The notes under the pieces: model-generated
What the model was told of the DNA's origin: nothing
Databases searched by the model: none
The model's input: the letters and a program-made list of their open reading frames with translations, nothing else
Assembly: GCF_009827055.1 (NCBI RefSeq)
Contig: NZ_WUMK01000001.1
Coordinates: 186,001-250,000, forward strand
Source: Shinella kummerowiae
GTDB lineage: Bacteria; Pseudomonadota; Alphaproteobacteria; Rhizobiales; Rhizobiaceae
Direction of reading: 5' to 3'
DNA length: 64,000 nucleotides
Shown here: piece by piece, positions 43,889 through 53,788 of the stretch
Layout of the letters: the number at the start of each line of letters is the position of its first letter
How positions within the stretch are numbered: the stretch's first letter is position 1
Position numbers and translations under genes: made by a program

Positions 43889-44885
43889 GACCGCCGAGCC
43901 GTATGTCCGAGCTCGCCGGACGCCATCAGCGTGATCGCGTTGCAGGTCCACCCCGTCCCATCCGCTGCGAAGACACGCAAGGTCTACACCCAAAAAGCTT
44001 CCGCGAGGCAGCGCGTCAGGGGGCGCCATACCCATTTTTTCGCTCGAAGCTGCTTGCCCAACAACATTAGTGAACAACGCAGGACAGCAAAGGGGACTAT
44101 GATGCAGCGGCGCCCATCCGAACCGATCAAGCGCGTGGTCTCGGCCTGAACGAAATCGGCGCCTTCCTGTCGTACTACCGCGCCGGCACGCTTTCCCAAG
44201 TGGGCCTCGTGGCCCTGGTCGTAGATCAACGAGAATGTCCGCTGGTCAGCTCGACCGAATCTATCAAACTTGCTGATCTCCTTGCGGCCAAGATCTTCTG
44301 GATCGAAACGAGCGAGACTAGCGACAATCCTGCTCATCGCCTACACGCATAGTCGAGGCATCAACGGCCGCGAGTGTCACTGCTGTCGCCTCATCGAGAG
44401 GCGTGCGCGTTTTCGCACCGATCACGGTTGTCGCGCCCGCCGTGGCACGCCACAAACCATCACCGTGCTCGCCTGCCACTACCTCCTCGGCCACAATGCG
44501 GAAAAGCCACGAGTCGCTCGATCTTCAACTGGCCGATATCATCCTTGTCGTTGAACGGATTGAGGGAGCTGGGCTGCGGACCGAGATCTTGTATCAGCAC
44601 GATCACAACGCCAGACAAACCCTGGCGGTGGCGCCGGTCCGTCTCCATGGCACGCTGCCATTTCTCCTCGCTGCCACTGAAAATACCAACAGTGAAGCGC
44701 CCTGCGTTCTCGCCGCTATTGATGCGATACCTCACGCCGATCGCATCTCGTGTCCGCAAAACCAGGTTGGGCCGCTCGCAGCGACGATGTGGCTCAACCC
44801 TGCCTGCTTCATGCCTCTCGGCATGTGGCCTTCGCTTGGCTGACGGACTAAGGTGGCCGCCGGAGCGGGTCGGATAGGCTGAGTA
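43889..44885. other. One kilobase without a recognisable gene
   Basis: Several open frames on both strands (for example minus 43984-44337 and minus 44460-45164) read like fragments, with mixed codon use and no clear start signals. One minus-strand stretch (FDPEDLGRKEISKFDRFGRA, then SLIYDQGHEAHLGKRAG) looks protein-like. The region may be the decayed remains of a gene or mobile element between the cyclase and the MFS transporter. I could not assign anything. Confidence 0.45.
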
Positions 44886-46076
44886 ATGAGAGACAAGTCT
44901 GACAATCCGGTTCGTGACCCCGCATCCGTGGTGATCGGCGCAATCGCCTTCCACATGATCGGCGGGGTCGTCGTCCAGATGTCGCCTTTTGTCGTGGCCG
45001 GACTGATGGCGGGGCTTTCGTTGTCCGAGCGCGATGCGGGTATCGTCGCCTCTGTCGAACTCTTTGCGCTTGGGGCGACAGCCATCGCCATCGCGCCGTT
45101 TCTGTCGCGGCTTGCCACCCGTCGCACCGGCCTTCTTGCGCTTCTCGTGACTTTGATTGCCCAAGCCGCGTCGATTTCGGACACGACATGGACGGTTCTG
45201 GTTCTATTGCGGGGCCTCGCGGGTATCGGAGAAGGCGTGCTCTATGCCATTTCCCTCAGCATCGTTGCCTCCCGATGCGGCAACCCCGAAAAAGTCTTCG
45301 GCTACTTCCAGTTCGCGTGCGCGATCGCCAGTGTTGTGCTTTTCAGCGTCGGCGGTGAGGTTACCGCCACGTTTGCGCATCGCGGCATCTTCGCTCTCCT
45401 TGCCGTGGTCATGCTGGTCTTTGCACCGCTTCTCTTCCTCGTGCCCAACACCCCCAAGGCCGAAGAAAACGACGTATCTAGCGATACCGGATCGCCTGCG
45501 TTCCTCGGTTTTTTGCTTTTTATCGCCATCGTCCTCTACGTGACGGTCTCGGCAGGGCTGTTCGCCTTCAGCGGGCCGCTGGGGCAACGGGTCGGCCTGA
45601 GCACCAGTGCCGTCGGATATATCCTGACGATTTCCGCCCTCGTGGGTCTCATCGGGGCGGGAGCGGCCACTGTTCTGAACGTGCAGTGGGGGAGAACATT
45701 GCCTATTTCGGCGTTCTGCTTCGGGTATGGGGTCGTTGTGCTTGTGCTGTGCCTGTGGCGCGATCCGCTGGCTTATGGAGTCGCGGTCGTCGCCTCGGCT
45801 ATCCTCTATTATTTTTCGCTTCCCTATCTGTTCGGCCTGGCTGCCACCCTGGACCGCAGCGGGCGATGGGCTGCGGCGGCCGGGTCGGCGCATCTGCTTG
45901 GATTCGCTATCGGGCCCATATTTGCCGGCACCGTGATCGCTGAGACCGGATATGCACGCTTGGCGGCGTTCTCCGTGGCAATGACGATGACCGCCTGGGG
46001 GCTTGCGATGGTTGTGCTCAGCGGCGGCTTCGTTAGAAAGCACCGGACCGATCGGTATCCGGACGCAACGACCTAG
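44886..46076 (+). CDS. Major facilitator superfamily transporter
   Basis: 396 residues, about twelve hydrophobic helices. Motif A-like loop RLATRRTGLLAL between helices 2 and 3. No substrate-specific signature recognised; sugar or drug efflux-type family is possible. The end overlaps the convergent histidine-kinase gene by 4 bases. The region upstream is gene-free. Confidence 0.85.
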   Translation: MRDKSDNPVRDPASVVIGAIAFHMIGGVVVQMSPFVVAGLMAGLSLSERDAGIVASVELFALGATAIAIAPFLSRLATRRTGLLALLVTLIAQAASISDTTWTVLVLLRGLAGIGEGVLYAISLSIVASRCGNPEKVFGYFQFACAIASVVLFSVGGEVTATFAHRGIFALLAVVMLVFAPLLFLVPNTPKAEENDVSSDTGSPAFLGFLLFIAIVLYVTVSAGLFAFSGPLGQRVGLSTSAVGYILTISALVGLIGAGAATVLNVQWGRTLPISAFCFGYGVVVLVLCLWRDPLAYGVAVVASAILYYFSLPYLFGLAATLDRSGRWAAAAGSAHLLGFAIGPIFAGTVIAETGYARLAAFSVAMTMTAWGLAMVVLSGGFVRKHRTDRYPDATT

Positions 46077-47575
46077 ACGTCCGCCGTTCCATACTCCGCC
46101 GACGCGGCAGGCAGGGTGAATGCGACCGTCGCGCCAGCCACCTCGTTGTTCGCCACCCAGAGCTTGCCTCCGTGCGATTCGACAATCGAACGGCAGATCG
46201 GAAGCCCCATGCCCATTCCGTTACTCTTGGTCGTGAAAAAGGGCTCGAAGACACGATTGGGATCGGCAAAACCGCCTCCGGTGTCCCGAACCTCGACACG
46301 GACGCCATCGGGATCGCTTGGATATGACGTGATGCTGAGTGAACGCAGCGGATTTGTACTGTCCATGGCCTGGATGGCGTTTCGGATCAGGTTTACGAGA
46401 ACCTGCTGCACCTGCACGCGGTCGATTGGAATCTGCGGCAGGTTCACGGCAAGATCGGTATCGACGCGGGTCGACGTTCCGGCAATCTCGTCAGACATCA
46501 GGTCAAGGACTTCGACGACGAGTTGGTTCATGTCTTCGATCAGCCGCGGCTGCGGCTTGCGCTGAAAGAGCGCCCGAATTCGGCCAACGACGTCGACCGC
46601 CGCCAAGGCGTCTTGCGCGATGCGTTTCGCGGTGAATTTTCCCCGCTCGATGTTCGGCGGATCGGCCGCAAGCCATCGCTGGCATGCGTCGGAATTGGTG
46701 ATGATCGCCGCCAGCGGCTGGTAGATCTCGTGTGCGATCGACGCGGAAAGCTGCGACAGGTTGGCCGCCTGACTGGCCAGGGCGAGTTTGCTGGCGGAAC
46801 GGCGCAGCGCGGCGGCGGCCTGCATTTCGTCCTCTATGTCGTGGCAAAGTCCGAACCACGCAGTGATACTTCCACCCTGGTCGCGCATGGGCTCCGCACG
46901 GCCGGACATCCAGCGATACATGCCGTCCGCCCGCAGCAGCCTGTACCGCATCGAGAATCGTTCACCCGTGGCAAGACAGCGGCCCAGCTCCGTCTCCACA
47001 ACGTCTGCATCCTCTGGATGAAAGATCGTATCCATCACGGATTCGATACTGCTCTTGTCGGAGAGATCCCGACCAAGAAAGTCCGCCATACGCTTGTTGA
47101 CCAGCGTGGTTGTGCCGTCCGGCGTCAACCGCCACAGGTGGCTCGGAACCATGTCGATGAGCACGGACAGTTCCACCGAACGGTCGCGCAATTCCTCCTC
47201 GGCTTTCTTCTGGTCCTCGATGTCGATCGTCTGGCCGTGCCATGCCTCGATGACTCCATGGCTGTCACGAAAAGGGCGGCTCGACGTGCGAAACCACCGA
47301 TAGGCACCATCTCCGCCGCATGTGCGGTGCTCGCTGGCGAACGGATCACCGATCGCAAGACTATGCTGCCATCCGGCAGCAACATGGTGGCGATCCACGG
47401 GATGAACACGCTGCAACCAGTCTTCCATCGTCCCCAGGCCATTGTCCGGTGTGCCGCCGAAAAATGCCCGCATGCTGGAATTCACATAGGTGAAACGCCC
47501 GTCGAGATCCGTCGACCAAACATGCCCCGGTATATTTTCGATGAGTTGCAACGCCAAAGATTCAGTGTTGGACAC
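46073..47575 (-). CDS. PAS-PAS histidine kinase (soluble)
   Basis: 500 residues, no membrane helix. Two PAS domains (about 8-125, 135-260; each with a PAC-type ending such as WHGQTIDIEDQKK). The HisKA has phospho-acceptor His in SASIAHEIYQPLAAI, followed by DACQRWLAADPPNIERGK. HATPase motifs: NLIRNAIQAM (N box), DTGGGF (G1), FFTTKSNGMGMGLPI (F/G2). One of four closely related kinases in this window. No response regulator adjacent. Confidence 0.93.
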   Translation of the reverse strand: MSNTESLALQLIENIPGHVWSTDLDGRFTYVNSSMRAFFGGTPDNGLGTMEDWLQRVHPVDRHHVAAGWQHSLAIGDPFASEHRTCGGDGAYRWFRTSSRPFRDSHGVIEAWHGQTIDIEDQKKAEEELRDRSVELSVLIDMVPSHLWRLTPDGTTTLVNKRMADFLGRDLSDKSSIESVMDTIFHPEDADVVETELGRCLATGERFSMRYRLLRADGMYRWMSGRAEPMRDQGGSITAWFGLCHDIEDEMQAAAALRRSASKLALASQAANLSQLSASIAHEIYQPLAAIITNSDACQRWLAADPPNIERGKFTAKRIAQDALAAVDVVGRIRALFQRKPQPRLIEDMNQLVVEVLDLMSDEIAGTSTRVDTDLAVNLPQIPIDRVQVQQVLVNLIRNAIQAMDSTNPLRSLSITSYPSDPDGVRVEVRDTGGGFADPNRVFEPFFTTKSNGMGMGLPICRSIVESHGGKLWVANNEVAGATVAFTLPAASAEYGTADV

Positions 47576-47838
47576 CAGTCACCCCCCGGTGAAATGCGAT
47601 AGGACAAGGACGAGAAAACGGAGAACGAGGACGTGCGTGGCGCAGCGATCTCGTCGCAAGTTGTGCAAGTGACAATTCCATCGCGAGCGTTGTGCCGCAA
47701 GCCGTGATATTCGACATTCGCCGGCGCCGACTTGCGCACCGGCCGCTGCAGCAAACGGCCGACGGTGTCATGTCGTGGTGCCAATGCATACCTTCGTACA
47801 GTGATGCGCAGAGGCGTTCTTGCGTATGGTGCCCCTCA

Positions 47839-47968
47839 TCACCACTTCCCGCCTCCCCTCCAAAGTGGTGACATGGCCTCGCGGCTGCCCCATCCCCGCG
47901 ATGCGCCAACAGGCATGACCCGCTTGAACGGGCCGTCGGTTTCCCCTCGCCAGACGGCCCGTTTTTTT
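47839..47968 (+). ncRNA. Candidate small regulatory RNA with anti-Shine-Dalgarno loops
   Basis: In a gene-free gap, the plus strand holds three hairpins in a row: 47839-47871 (TCACCACTT / AAGTGGTGA, loop CCCGCCTCCCCTCCA), 47879-47901 (TCGCGG / CCGCGA, C-rich loop) and 47927-47968 (AACGGGCCGTC / GACGGCCCGTT, loop containing TTCCCCTC, followed by a T-run), a perfect intrinsic terminator. There is no plus-strand gene upstream that needs this terminator. CCUCC-loop RNAs of this form are known in Rhizobiales as trans-acting sRNAs. The 5' end lies upstream, perhaps near 47800; the promoter is not identified. Confidence 0.65.
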
Positions 47969-47993
47969 GGCGAACCGTCACCGTGGAGGAGAC

Positions 47994-48752
47994 CTAAGCC
48001 GCTGCAACATGCGGCGCGGTCGAGGATGCGCCGAGCGGCAGAACAAAGACGAACGTGGTTCCATGGGGATCGTTCTGCTTCGCGAACAGGCGCCCGGCAT
48101 GCGCGTCGGCGATCGTGCGGCAGATGGCAAGCCCCATGCCCATGCCCTGAAACTTCGTCGAGAAGAAGGGTTGGAAGATCTTGTCGGGGTGTTCCAGCCC
48201 GACACCACAGTCGCTGATGGCGATCTGAAGCGTGTCTCCGCAGCGCTCGACGGCGATTTTCAGGGTCCGGTCGCGTGCGACGAACTCCATCGCCTCCAAC
48301 CCGTTGCGGATGAGATTGACCAGAACCTGCCGGATCTGGATGCGATCGACCGCAACAGGCGGTAGATCGGGCTCCACGTCGAGATCAAGCCGTACAAAAT
48401 ACCGCGACGCCTCCTCGGCCATGAGGTCGCGTGCTTCCGCGACAAGGTCCCCGACTGCGGCGGGTTCCCGCGTCTCGCCGGGCCGCCGCGACAGAACGCG
48501 GATGTGGTTCACCACCTCGCAGGCGGTATTCGCCGCCCGTGTGATGCGTTTCACGGCGATCAGCGCGCGTTCGATATTGGGCGGGTCTGCCGTCAGCCAT
48601 CGTTCGCAGGCGTTCGAGGACGCCAGAACCGCCGTCAAGGGGTTGCTTACCTCATGGGCGATCGATGCGGACAGTTCGGCAAGATTTGCAACACGGCGCG
48701 CACGACCCAAATCGGCCGATGGATCGCCACGCCTTCTCTTGGATTTCACCAT
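47994..48752 (-). CDS. Short histidine kinase without sensor domain
   Basis: 252 residues: HisKA (about 20-90, His in SASIAHEVSNPLTAVLAS) and HATPase (about 120-245; NLIRNGLEAM, DCGVGLEH, FFSTKFQGMGMGLAI). Closely related to the transmitter halves of the other three kinases; NACERWLTADPPNIERAL follows the His. It lacks PAS or membrane parts, so it needs another input or has lost its sensor. Divergent from a TetR gene with paired operators between them. Confidence 0.88.
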   Translation of the reverse strand: MVKSKRRRGDPSADLGRARRVANLAELSASIAHEVSNPLTAVLASSNACERWLTADPPNIERALIAVKRITRAANTACEVVNHIRVLSRRPGETREPAAVGDLVAEARDLMAEEASRYFVRLDLDVEPDLPPVAVDRIQIRQVLVNLIRNGLEAMEFVARDRTLKIAVERCGDTLQIAISDCGVGLEHPDKIFQPFFSTKFQGMGMGLAICRTIADAHAGRLFAKQNDPHGTTFVFVLPLGASSTAPHVAAA

Positions 48753-48762
48753 CTTGGTCTCC

Positions 48763-48807
48763 GGTAATGTCCGTTACCATTGACGCCTACGGTAATTGTG
48801 ATTACCG
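48763..48807. promoter_or_regulatory. Two palindromic operators for the TetR-type regulator
   Basis: GGTAATGTCCGTTACC (48763-48778) and CGGTAATTGTGATTACCG (48790-48807, perfect) share the half-site GGTAA/TTACC and lie in the gap between the divergent kinase and TetR genes, with TTGACG (48780-48785) between them. Confidence 0.65.
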
Positions 48808-48843
48808 GTCAAGCGGGATCATTGTCAGAGGAGGCGACAAACC

Positions 48844-49452
48844 TTGGTAAAAGTCAGTCTGGTGAAACCCGGCGCGCGCCGCGAAGCTCTCCTTCAAGCG
48901 GCGGCCGACGTGTTTTTCGAGCAAGGTTACGCTGCCACGAGCATCGATGCGATCATCGAACGGGCCGGCGGATCGAAGCGCAACATCTACAATGCGTTCG
49001 GAAACAAAGAAGGGCTGTTTGCAGCCATCGTCTACGAAAACGCAAGCAAGTTGCTGTCAACGCTGGATGTCGGGCTGATTGAAGGACATGACCTGGAGGA
49101 GATGCTGACGACGTTCGGAAAACGTCTTCTTGACCTCTACACGTCGCCCAACCTCATGGGCCTCTATCGTATTGTCGTTTGCGAGGCCCATCGCTTTCCA
49201 GGACTCGTGAAGGTGTTCCACGATCAAGGGCCTGGCCGCGCGACACAGCGGCTGGCCGAAGTCCTGGAAGCCGCCAAGGAGCGCGGCGAAATCCACACGC
49301 AGGACTGCCTGCAGGTTTCCCGGCATTTTGTCGGCATGATCCGCGACAATCTTCTTCAGGCGCTTGTCGGCGTCCATCCTGACCCAAAGCAAACCGTTGC
49401 TTCCGCCGTTGAACTCGTCCTGAATGGCATTCGCATTCGACGGGAGAGCTGA
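48844..49452 (+). CDS. TetR-family regulator
   Basis: 202 residues, TTG start at 48844 behind GAGGAGGCG. HTH about 12-60 (ADVFFEQGYAATSIDAIIER and SKRNIYNAFGNKEGLF). The C-terminal domain is of the TetR_C type with LDLYTSPNLMGLYRIVVCEA. Likely represses its own gene and perhaps the divergent kinase through the two GGTAA-type operators. Ligand unknown. Confidence 0.9.
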   Translation: MVKVSLVKPGARREALLQAAADVFFEQGYAATSIDAIIERAGGSKRNIYNAFGNKEGLFAAIVYENASKLLSTLDVGLIEGHDLEEMLTTFGKRLLDLYTSPNLMGLYRIVVCEAHRFPGLVKVFHDQGPGRATQRLAEVLEAAKERGEIHTQDCLQVSRHFVGMIRDNLLQALVGVHPDPKQTVASAVELVLNGIRIRRES

Positions 49453-49756
49453 CCGAAACCATCGGCGCGCCATGATGCGGGAACGTTCGGCAATCACCTC
49501 GACGGCATCGGCGTCGCCTTGGCGCGAGGTTTCCCGAGAGACAAAAGGGCGGCGCACCCCTGCGACGGGAGGGCGCAGCTACGCCCTCATGCCAGCCTCG
49601 TCCCTCCTCTCATGCGCGCTGCGCTCCACCGGGAGCACAGGCTGCCCTATCCTCGGGGCGTAGGCTTCCCTCTCCCCCAATGCGGTCGACCCTCCGCACG
49701 CTCCAACCTAGTGTCAACAGCGAGACCCCTCTCGATCCCACACACAGGAGCGCATC
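49453..49756. other. Gap without a gene before the metallo-hydrolase
   Basis: 304 bases of G+C-rich sequence between TetR and metallo-hydrolase genes. No clear ORF, hairpin terminator or repeat beyond short inverted matches. The promoter of the hydrolase gene should be near 49710-49750. Confidence 0.45.
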
Positions 49757-50698
49757 ATGTCACAGGCAGAAGCAAAACCGCGCATGAATGGCCAACAGGA
49801 GGCAGCCGCCTCCGGCAAGCCTGACGAACTGGTTCCCTCGCGTTATCCGCTGCAGATCGGCGATATCGACGTGCTGATCGTCAGCGACGGCGTGCTGCCC
49901 CTTCCCACCGCCATGCTGGCCCATAACATCGACCCGTCCGAACGGGCCAAGTGGCTGAAAGACATGTTCCTGCCGCCGGACGCCTACGACTGGGCGCTGA
50001 ACGTGGTGGTGGTGCGCAGCGGCGAACAGACCATTCTCGTCGACGCCGGTCTGGGGCTGGATCCAGACCTGAACCTGCCGCGCGCCGGGCAGTTGATCAA
50101 ACGCCTGGCGTCCGCCGGCGTGGATCTCGCCTCCGTCACCGATGTGGTGCTGACCCATATGCATATGGACCATATCGGCGGACTGCTCATCGACGGCGTC
50201 AAGGAGCAGCTGCGTCCGGACCTGCGCATCCATCTGGCCGCCGCCGAAGTGGACTTCTGGCAGAAGCCCGACTTTTCTCATGTCTCGATGCCGCCCGGCT
50301 TCCCGGACGCGCTGCGCTCGGCCGCCAAGCGGTTCATGAAGGAATATGCCAGCCACCTGCGACCATTTGAAGATCGGTGCGACATCGCACCGGGCGTCAT
50401 CGCCCAGCGCACCGGCGGCCACACGCCCGGACATTGCGTGGTCCGCGTGGCATCAGGCAACGACAAGCTGACATTCGCCGGCGATCTGGTCTTCGCGGTC
50501 GGCTTCGAACATCCCGAATGGTACAACGGCTTCGAACACGACCCCGAGGAAGCCGCCCGCGTCCGCATCCGTCTGCTGAAGGAACTGGCGGGAACCACCG
50601 AATACCTGGTGGCGACGCACTTGCCGTTCCCGTCTATTGGTCATGTCGCGGCCGATGGCGCCGCCTTCCGCTGGGTCCCGACCTTCTGGGATTACTGA
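49757..50698 (+). CDS. MBL-fold metallo-hydrolase
   Basis: 313 residues from ATG 49757 (CAGGAGCG upstream). Metallo-beta-lactamase core: ILVDAGLGLDPD, dinuclear-zinc motif THMHMDHIGG (about 132-141, H-x-H-x-D-H), GHTPGHCVV (third-His region) and FAGDLVFAVG. Closest in outline to quorum-quenching lactonase or AttM/AiiB-like enzymes and general MBL hydrolases; substrate not clear. Confidence 0.85.
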   Translation: MSQAEAKPRMNGQQEAAASGKPDELVPSRYPLQIGDIDVLIVSDGVLPLPTAMLAHNIDPSERAKWLKDMFLPPDAYDWALNVVVVRSGEQTILVDAGLGLDPDLNLPRAGQLIKRLASAGVDLASVTDVVLTHMHMDHIGGLLIDGVKEQLRPDLRIHLAAAEVDFWQKPDFSHVSMPPGFPDALRSAAKRFMKEYASHLRPFEDRCDIAPGVIAQRTGGHTPGHCVVRVASGNDKLTFAGDLVFAVGFEHPEWYNGFEHDPEEAARVRIRLLKELAGTTEYLVATHLPFPSIGHVAADGAAFRWVPTFWDY

Positions 50699-50853
50699 TC
50701 GCAGGTAGAGGCATTGCGTGGGCGGCTCCCGAGCGCAGGGTGCCGCCCATGTCAAACCCGGTCGGTCGCAGCCTTGTCCAATATCGGATGGGCTGCGATC
50801 GGCTTAAACGTCGTGCTGCCAGTCGGCTGGTGTTTGTTTGGCGATCATGGCCT

Positions 50854-53256
50854 TCAGGATGCCGGCGCCCCTTCGATGGGCAGGGTGAAGATGAAGATCG
50901 CTCCTTGCGGTTCGTTCGCCTCCGCCCACAACCGTCCGCCGTGGGACTCGACAATCGAACGACAGATCGCAAGCCCCATGCCCATGCCATGCGCCTTCGT
51001 GGTGAAGAAGGGCTCGAATACCTTCTCCGGATGTTCGATGCCCGGACCGTGATCGCTGATCTCGGTCTGGACGACGCCTCCCAACCGGCGCATTCGGATC
51101 CCGATGGTCCTGTCACCCGTGATCGCCTCCACAGCATCCATGCCGTTGCGCAGGAGGTTGATCAACACCTGCTGGATCTGCACGCGATCCAGGGAAACGG
51201 GCGGAAGATCACGTTCGACATCGGCGGTCACACGGACGCGCCGACGCGCCGCCTCCTCGGCCATGAGATTGTGTGCCTCCGTGATGACGCTGGCAGGCAT
51301 CGTGCTCGTCCGCGTGCTGGCGGTGCGCCGGAACAAGGCGCGGGTGTGGCGCACGATGTCCGTCGCCGAATTGGCCGCCCGGACGATGAGCCCCAGCGTC
51401 TTCTGCGCCTTTTCGAGATGAGGCGGCTCGGCCGAAAGCCAGCGTTGGCAGGCGAGCGAATTCGCCACGACAGCCGTCAGTGGCTGGTTAACCTCATGGG
51501 CTATCGAGGCGGAAAGTTCGGCAAGGCTCGCCGCCCGGCTCGCGATGGCAAGGTTCTCCTGGGCGAGGCTCAGTTCCTCGCGCGAGCGCACCTGGTCGTC
51601 GATGTCGAGGGAAACGGCGTACCATTGCACGATCTCTCCGTGCTCGTCCCGCACCGCTTCCCCGCGGCCGTCGACCCAACGATAGGTGCCGTCCGCGTGC
51701 AGCATGCGATATTTCAGGGAGAACGGCTCGCCGGTCGCGACCGCCTTATGCACGGTCGCGAGCAGCTTGCCGGCATCCTCGGGGTGGACGAGCGCCTCGA
51801 TCGCCGCCGTCAACCGGCTCAAGCCGGGCTTGTCCAGTTCCGATACGGAATCCAGGCCGAAGAAGTCCAGCAGGCGTTTGTTGAAGAAGGTCGGGTTGCC
51901 CTCCGGCGTCAGTCGCCGAATGTGAACCGGAACCATCTCCACAAGCTGCGAGAGTTCCCGCTCGCGCTCCCGCAAGGCCTCCTGCGCCTTCATCATGTCC
52001 TCGATATCGACAGATACGCCATACCACTGGACGATCGCGCCGGTCTCGTCGCGCAGCGCCTCCGCGCGGCTTTCCACCCACCGGTGGGGACCGTTGGCAC
52101 GGCGCTGGCGATATCGCCACAGGAGGGGCTCACCCGTTTCAAAGGCGTGCGCATAGGCCTTTTCCGCGGCATCCCGGTCTTCCGGATGGACGATCGTCAA
52201 TGACCGCGATCCATCGGGCGCAAGCAGGTCCTTGACGGTCGCGCCGATCACATCCATGGCCCGCTTGTTGAGGTAACACGGCACGCCCTCCGGCGTCGCA
52301 CACCAGATGAGCGTCGGGACGGCGTCGATAAGCTGCTGGAGCTGCCGTTCGCTTTCGCGCAGGGTCAGCAGCGCACGCTGGTACTGCCGGGATATTGCGG
52401 CAACGATGAGCGCCGAGAACGCCGAAATGACCAGAAAAAGCTGCAGCATGATCTGTTTGTGCCGCTGGGATTCGGGGTCGCCGGCAAACTGGCTGACGCC
52501 GGACACCGTGAAAGCCGCGGTGATCAGCGCGAGAAGAGCGAGCGTGATGACCGCGCCCTTGAACTCGAAGCGCACCGCCGCCCAAAGAAGGGGCGGCATG
52601 ATGATATAGGCGAAAGGCAGGTAGCCGCTCAGGGAAAGGCCGGCGACGGCAAGGAAGATCATCCCCAGTATGCCGGCTTCCGTCCACCGCGCAGCCGAGA
52701 GCCGGGCATCGCCGCGCCAGCTCTGAAAGACGACCAGCGCCAGCGGGGCGACGATCAGCACGCCCGTGGCGTCACCGATCCACCACAACGGCCAGGCCCG
52801 GGTAAAGGGCTGCATGCCGAACCAGGCGAGCGTCGCGCTGCCCATCGTCGCGCTGATGATCGGCGCGGCACCGGCGCCCATCACGATCAGGGCGACGACC
52901 TCCTGCACGGTTTCCATCCGGACGGGCCGCCCGCAGGTCCGCTTCACAAGCCATGCGCCGACCATCGCCTCCAGGGCATTGCCGGTATAGATCAGCACGG
53001 CGACCGGCAGCGGATTGTGGAACCAGAGGACGTTGGCCGAAAACTCCCCCAGGGAGCCCGCCAGCACCCACCATGGCCAACTCGGCGGCGTTGCGAGGAT
53101 GAGTGTGGCAACGAAAAGCCCGCTCGGTGGCCAGATCGAAATGCCCGTTCCCGGCACGATGGCGAGCAGTTGCGCGAAGCCCGCGGCAAGCACATAGGTC
53201 ACACCGAACAGCGCCAGATGGAGAAGCGAAGGGCGGTGCAACCAGACACTCGTCAT
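50854..53256 (-). CDS. MASE1 membrane histidine kinase with PAS domains
   Basis: 800 residues. An N-terminal MASE1 integral-membrane sensor (about 10-290, eight or so helices; GTGISIWPPSGLFVA). Two PAS/PAC units follow (about 310-435, 440-560), then HisKA (His in SASIAHEVNQPLTAVVAN) and HATPase (NLLRNGMDAV, FFTTKAHGMGMGLAI). Shows the same transmitter family as its neighbours; LACQRWLSAEPPHLEKAQ follows the His. MASE1 sensor specificity is generally unknown. Convergent with the metallo-hydrolase gene. Confidence 0.93.
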   Translation of the reverse strand: MTSVWLHRPSLLHLALFGVTYVLAAGFAQLLAIVPGTGISIWPPSGLFVATLILATPPSWPWWVLAGSLGEFSANVLWFHNPLPVAVLIYTGNALEAMVGAWLVKRTCGRPVRMETVQEVVALIVMGAGAAPIISATMGSATLAWFGMQPFTRAWPLWWIGDATGVLIVAPLALVVFQSWRGDARLSAARWTEAGILGMIFLAVAGLSLSGYLPFAYIIMPPLLWAAVRFEFKGAVITLALLALITAAFTVSGVSQFAGDPESQRHKQIMLQLFLVISAFSALIVAAISRQYQRALLTLRESERQLQQLIDAVPTLIWCATPEGVPCYLNKRAMDVIGATVKDLLAPDGSRSLTIVHPEDRDAAEKAYAHAFETGEPLLWRYRQRRANGPHRWVESRAEALRDETGAIVQWYGVSVDIEDMMKAQEALRERERELSQLVEMVPVHIRRLTPEGNPTFFNKRLLDFFGLDSVSELDKPGLSRLTAAIEALVHPEDAGKLLATVHKAVATGEPFSLKYRMLHADGTYRWVDGRGEAVRDEHGEIVQWYAVSLDIDDQVRSREELSLAQENLAIASRAASLAELSASIAHEVNQPLTAVVANSLACQRWLSAEPPHLEKAQKTLGLIVRAANSATDIVRHTRALFRRTASTRTSTMPASVITEAHNLMAEEAARRRVRVTADVERDLPPVSLDRVQIQQVLINLLRNGMDAVEAITGDRTIGIRMRRLGGVVQTEISDHGPGIEHPEKVFEPFFTTKAHGMGMGLAICRSIVESHGGRLWAEANEPQGAIFIFTLPIEGAPAS

Positions 53257-53788
53257 CGGCGGCTCCTGCCCCAGGGGAAAGCCGGAGAGCCGTCAGCGCT
53301 TCGTGTCGCATGTGTCTGGGCAGGCAACATTGTCCCCTGGTCCCTGCGAGTCCGCTCCGCGCCTCATGGAAACCGGGATGGCGCCGGTGCACCACGAACG
53401 CCCTCTCGCAGGCAGCGCCGGAACGACGTCTGTAACCTGAAAGAACGCTCCCGCCTGCGGTGGGTCTCTGCGAATGTCGATGTTGGGTTGTGACAGCAAA
53501 CCATCGAGAAACCGTTCTCGACTCGCGAGACGGGCGGGCCCTCTATCGCTTGCGGATTTCAACCACAGTGAGAGTAGCCGCTTGCATGAGCGCCACCACC
53601 GACTTCAAGTTGAAATATAAGAACATCCTTTTAAACGCCAGAAGTGAGTACGGGCTCCTGTTTCCCGGACGGGCCGCTCGCCATACCCATACTCATGGTT
53701 AACTACCGCCATTCCCGGTTTCGCGTCAGAAACATGCGGGGCGGGCAGTCGCAACATTCGCGCACCCACCAATCCCAAGGAGAATGAC
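53257..53788. other. Gap between kinase and isochorismatase genes
   Basis: 532 bases, no convincing gene. Divergent promoters of the MASE1 kinase and the isochorismatase-family gene are expected here. No terminator or repeat of note. Confidence 0.5.
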
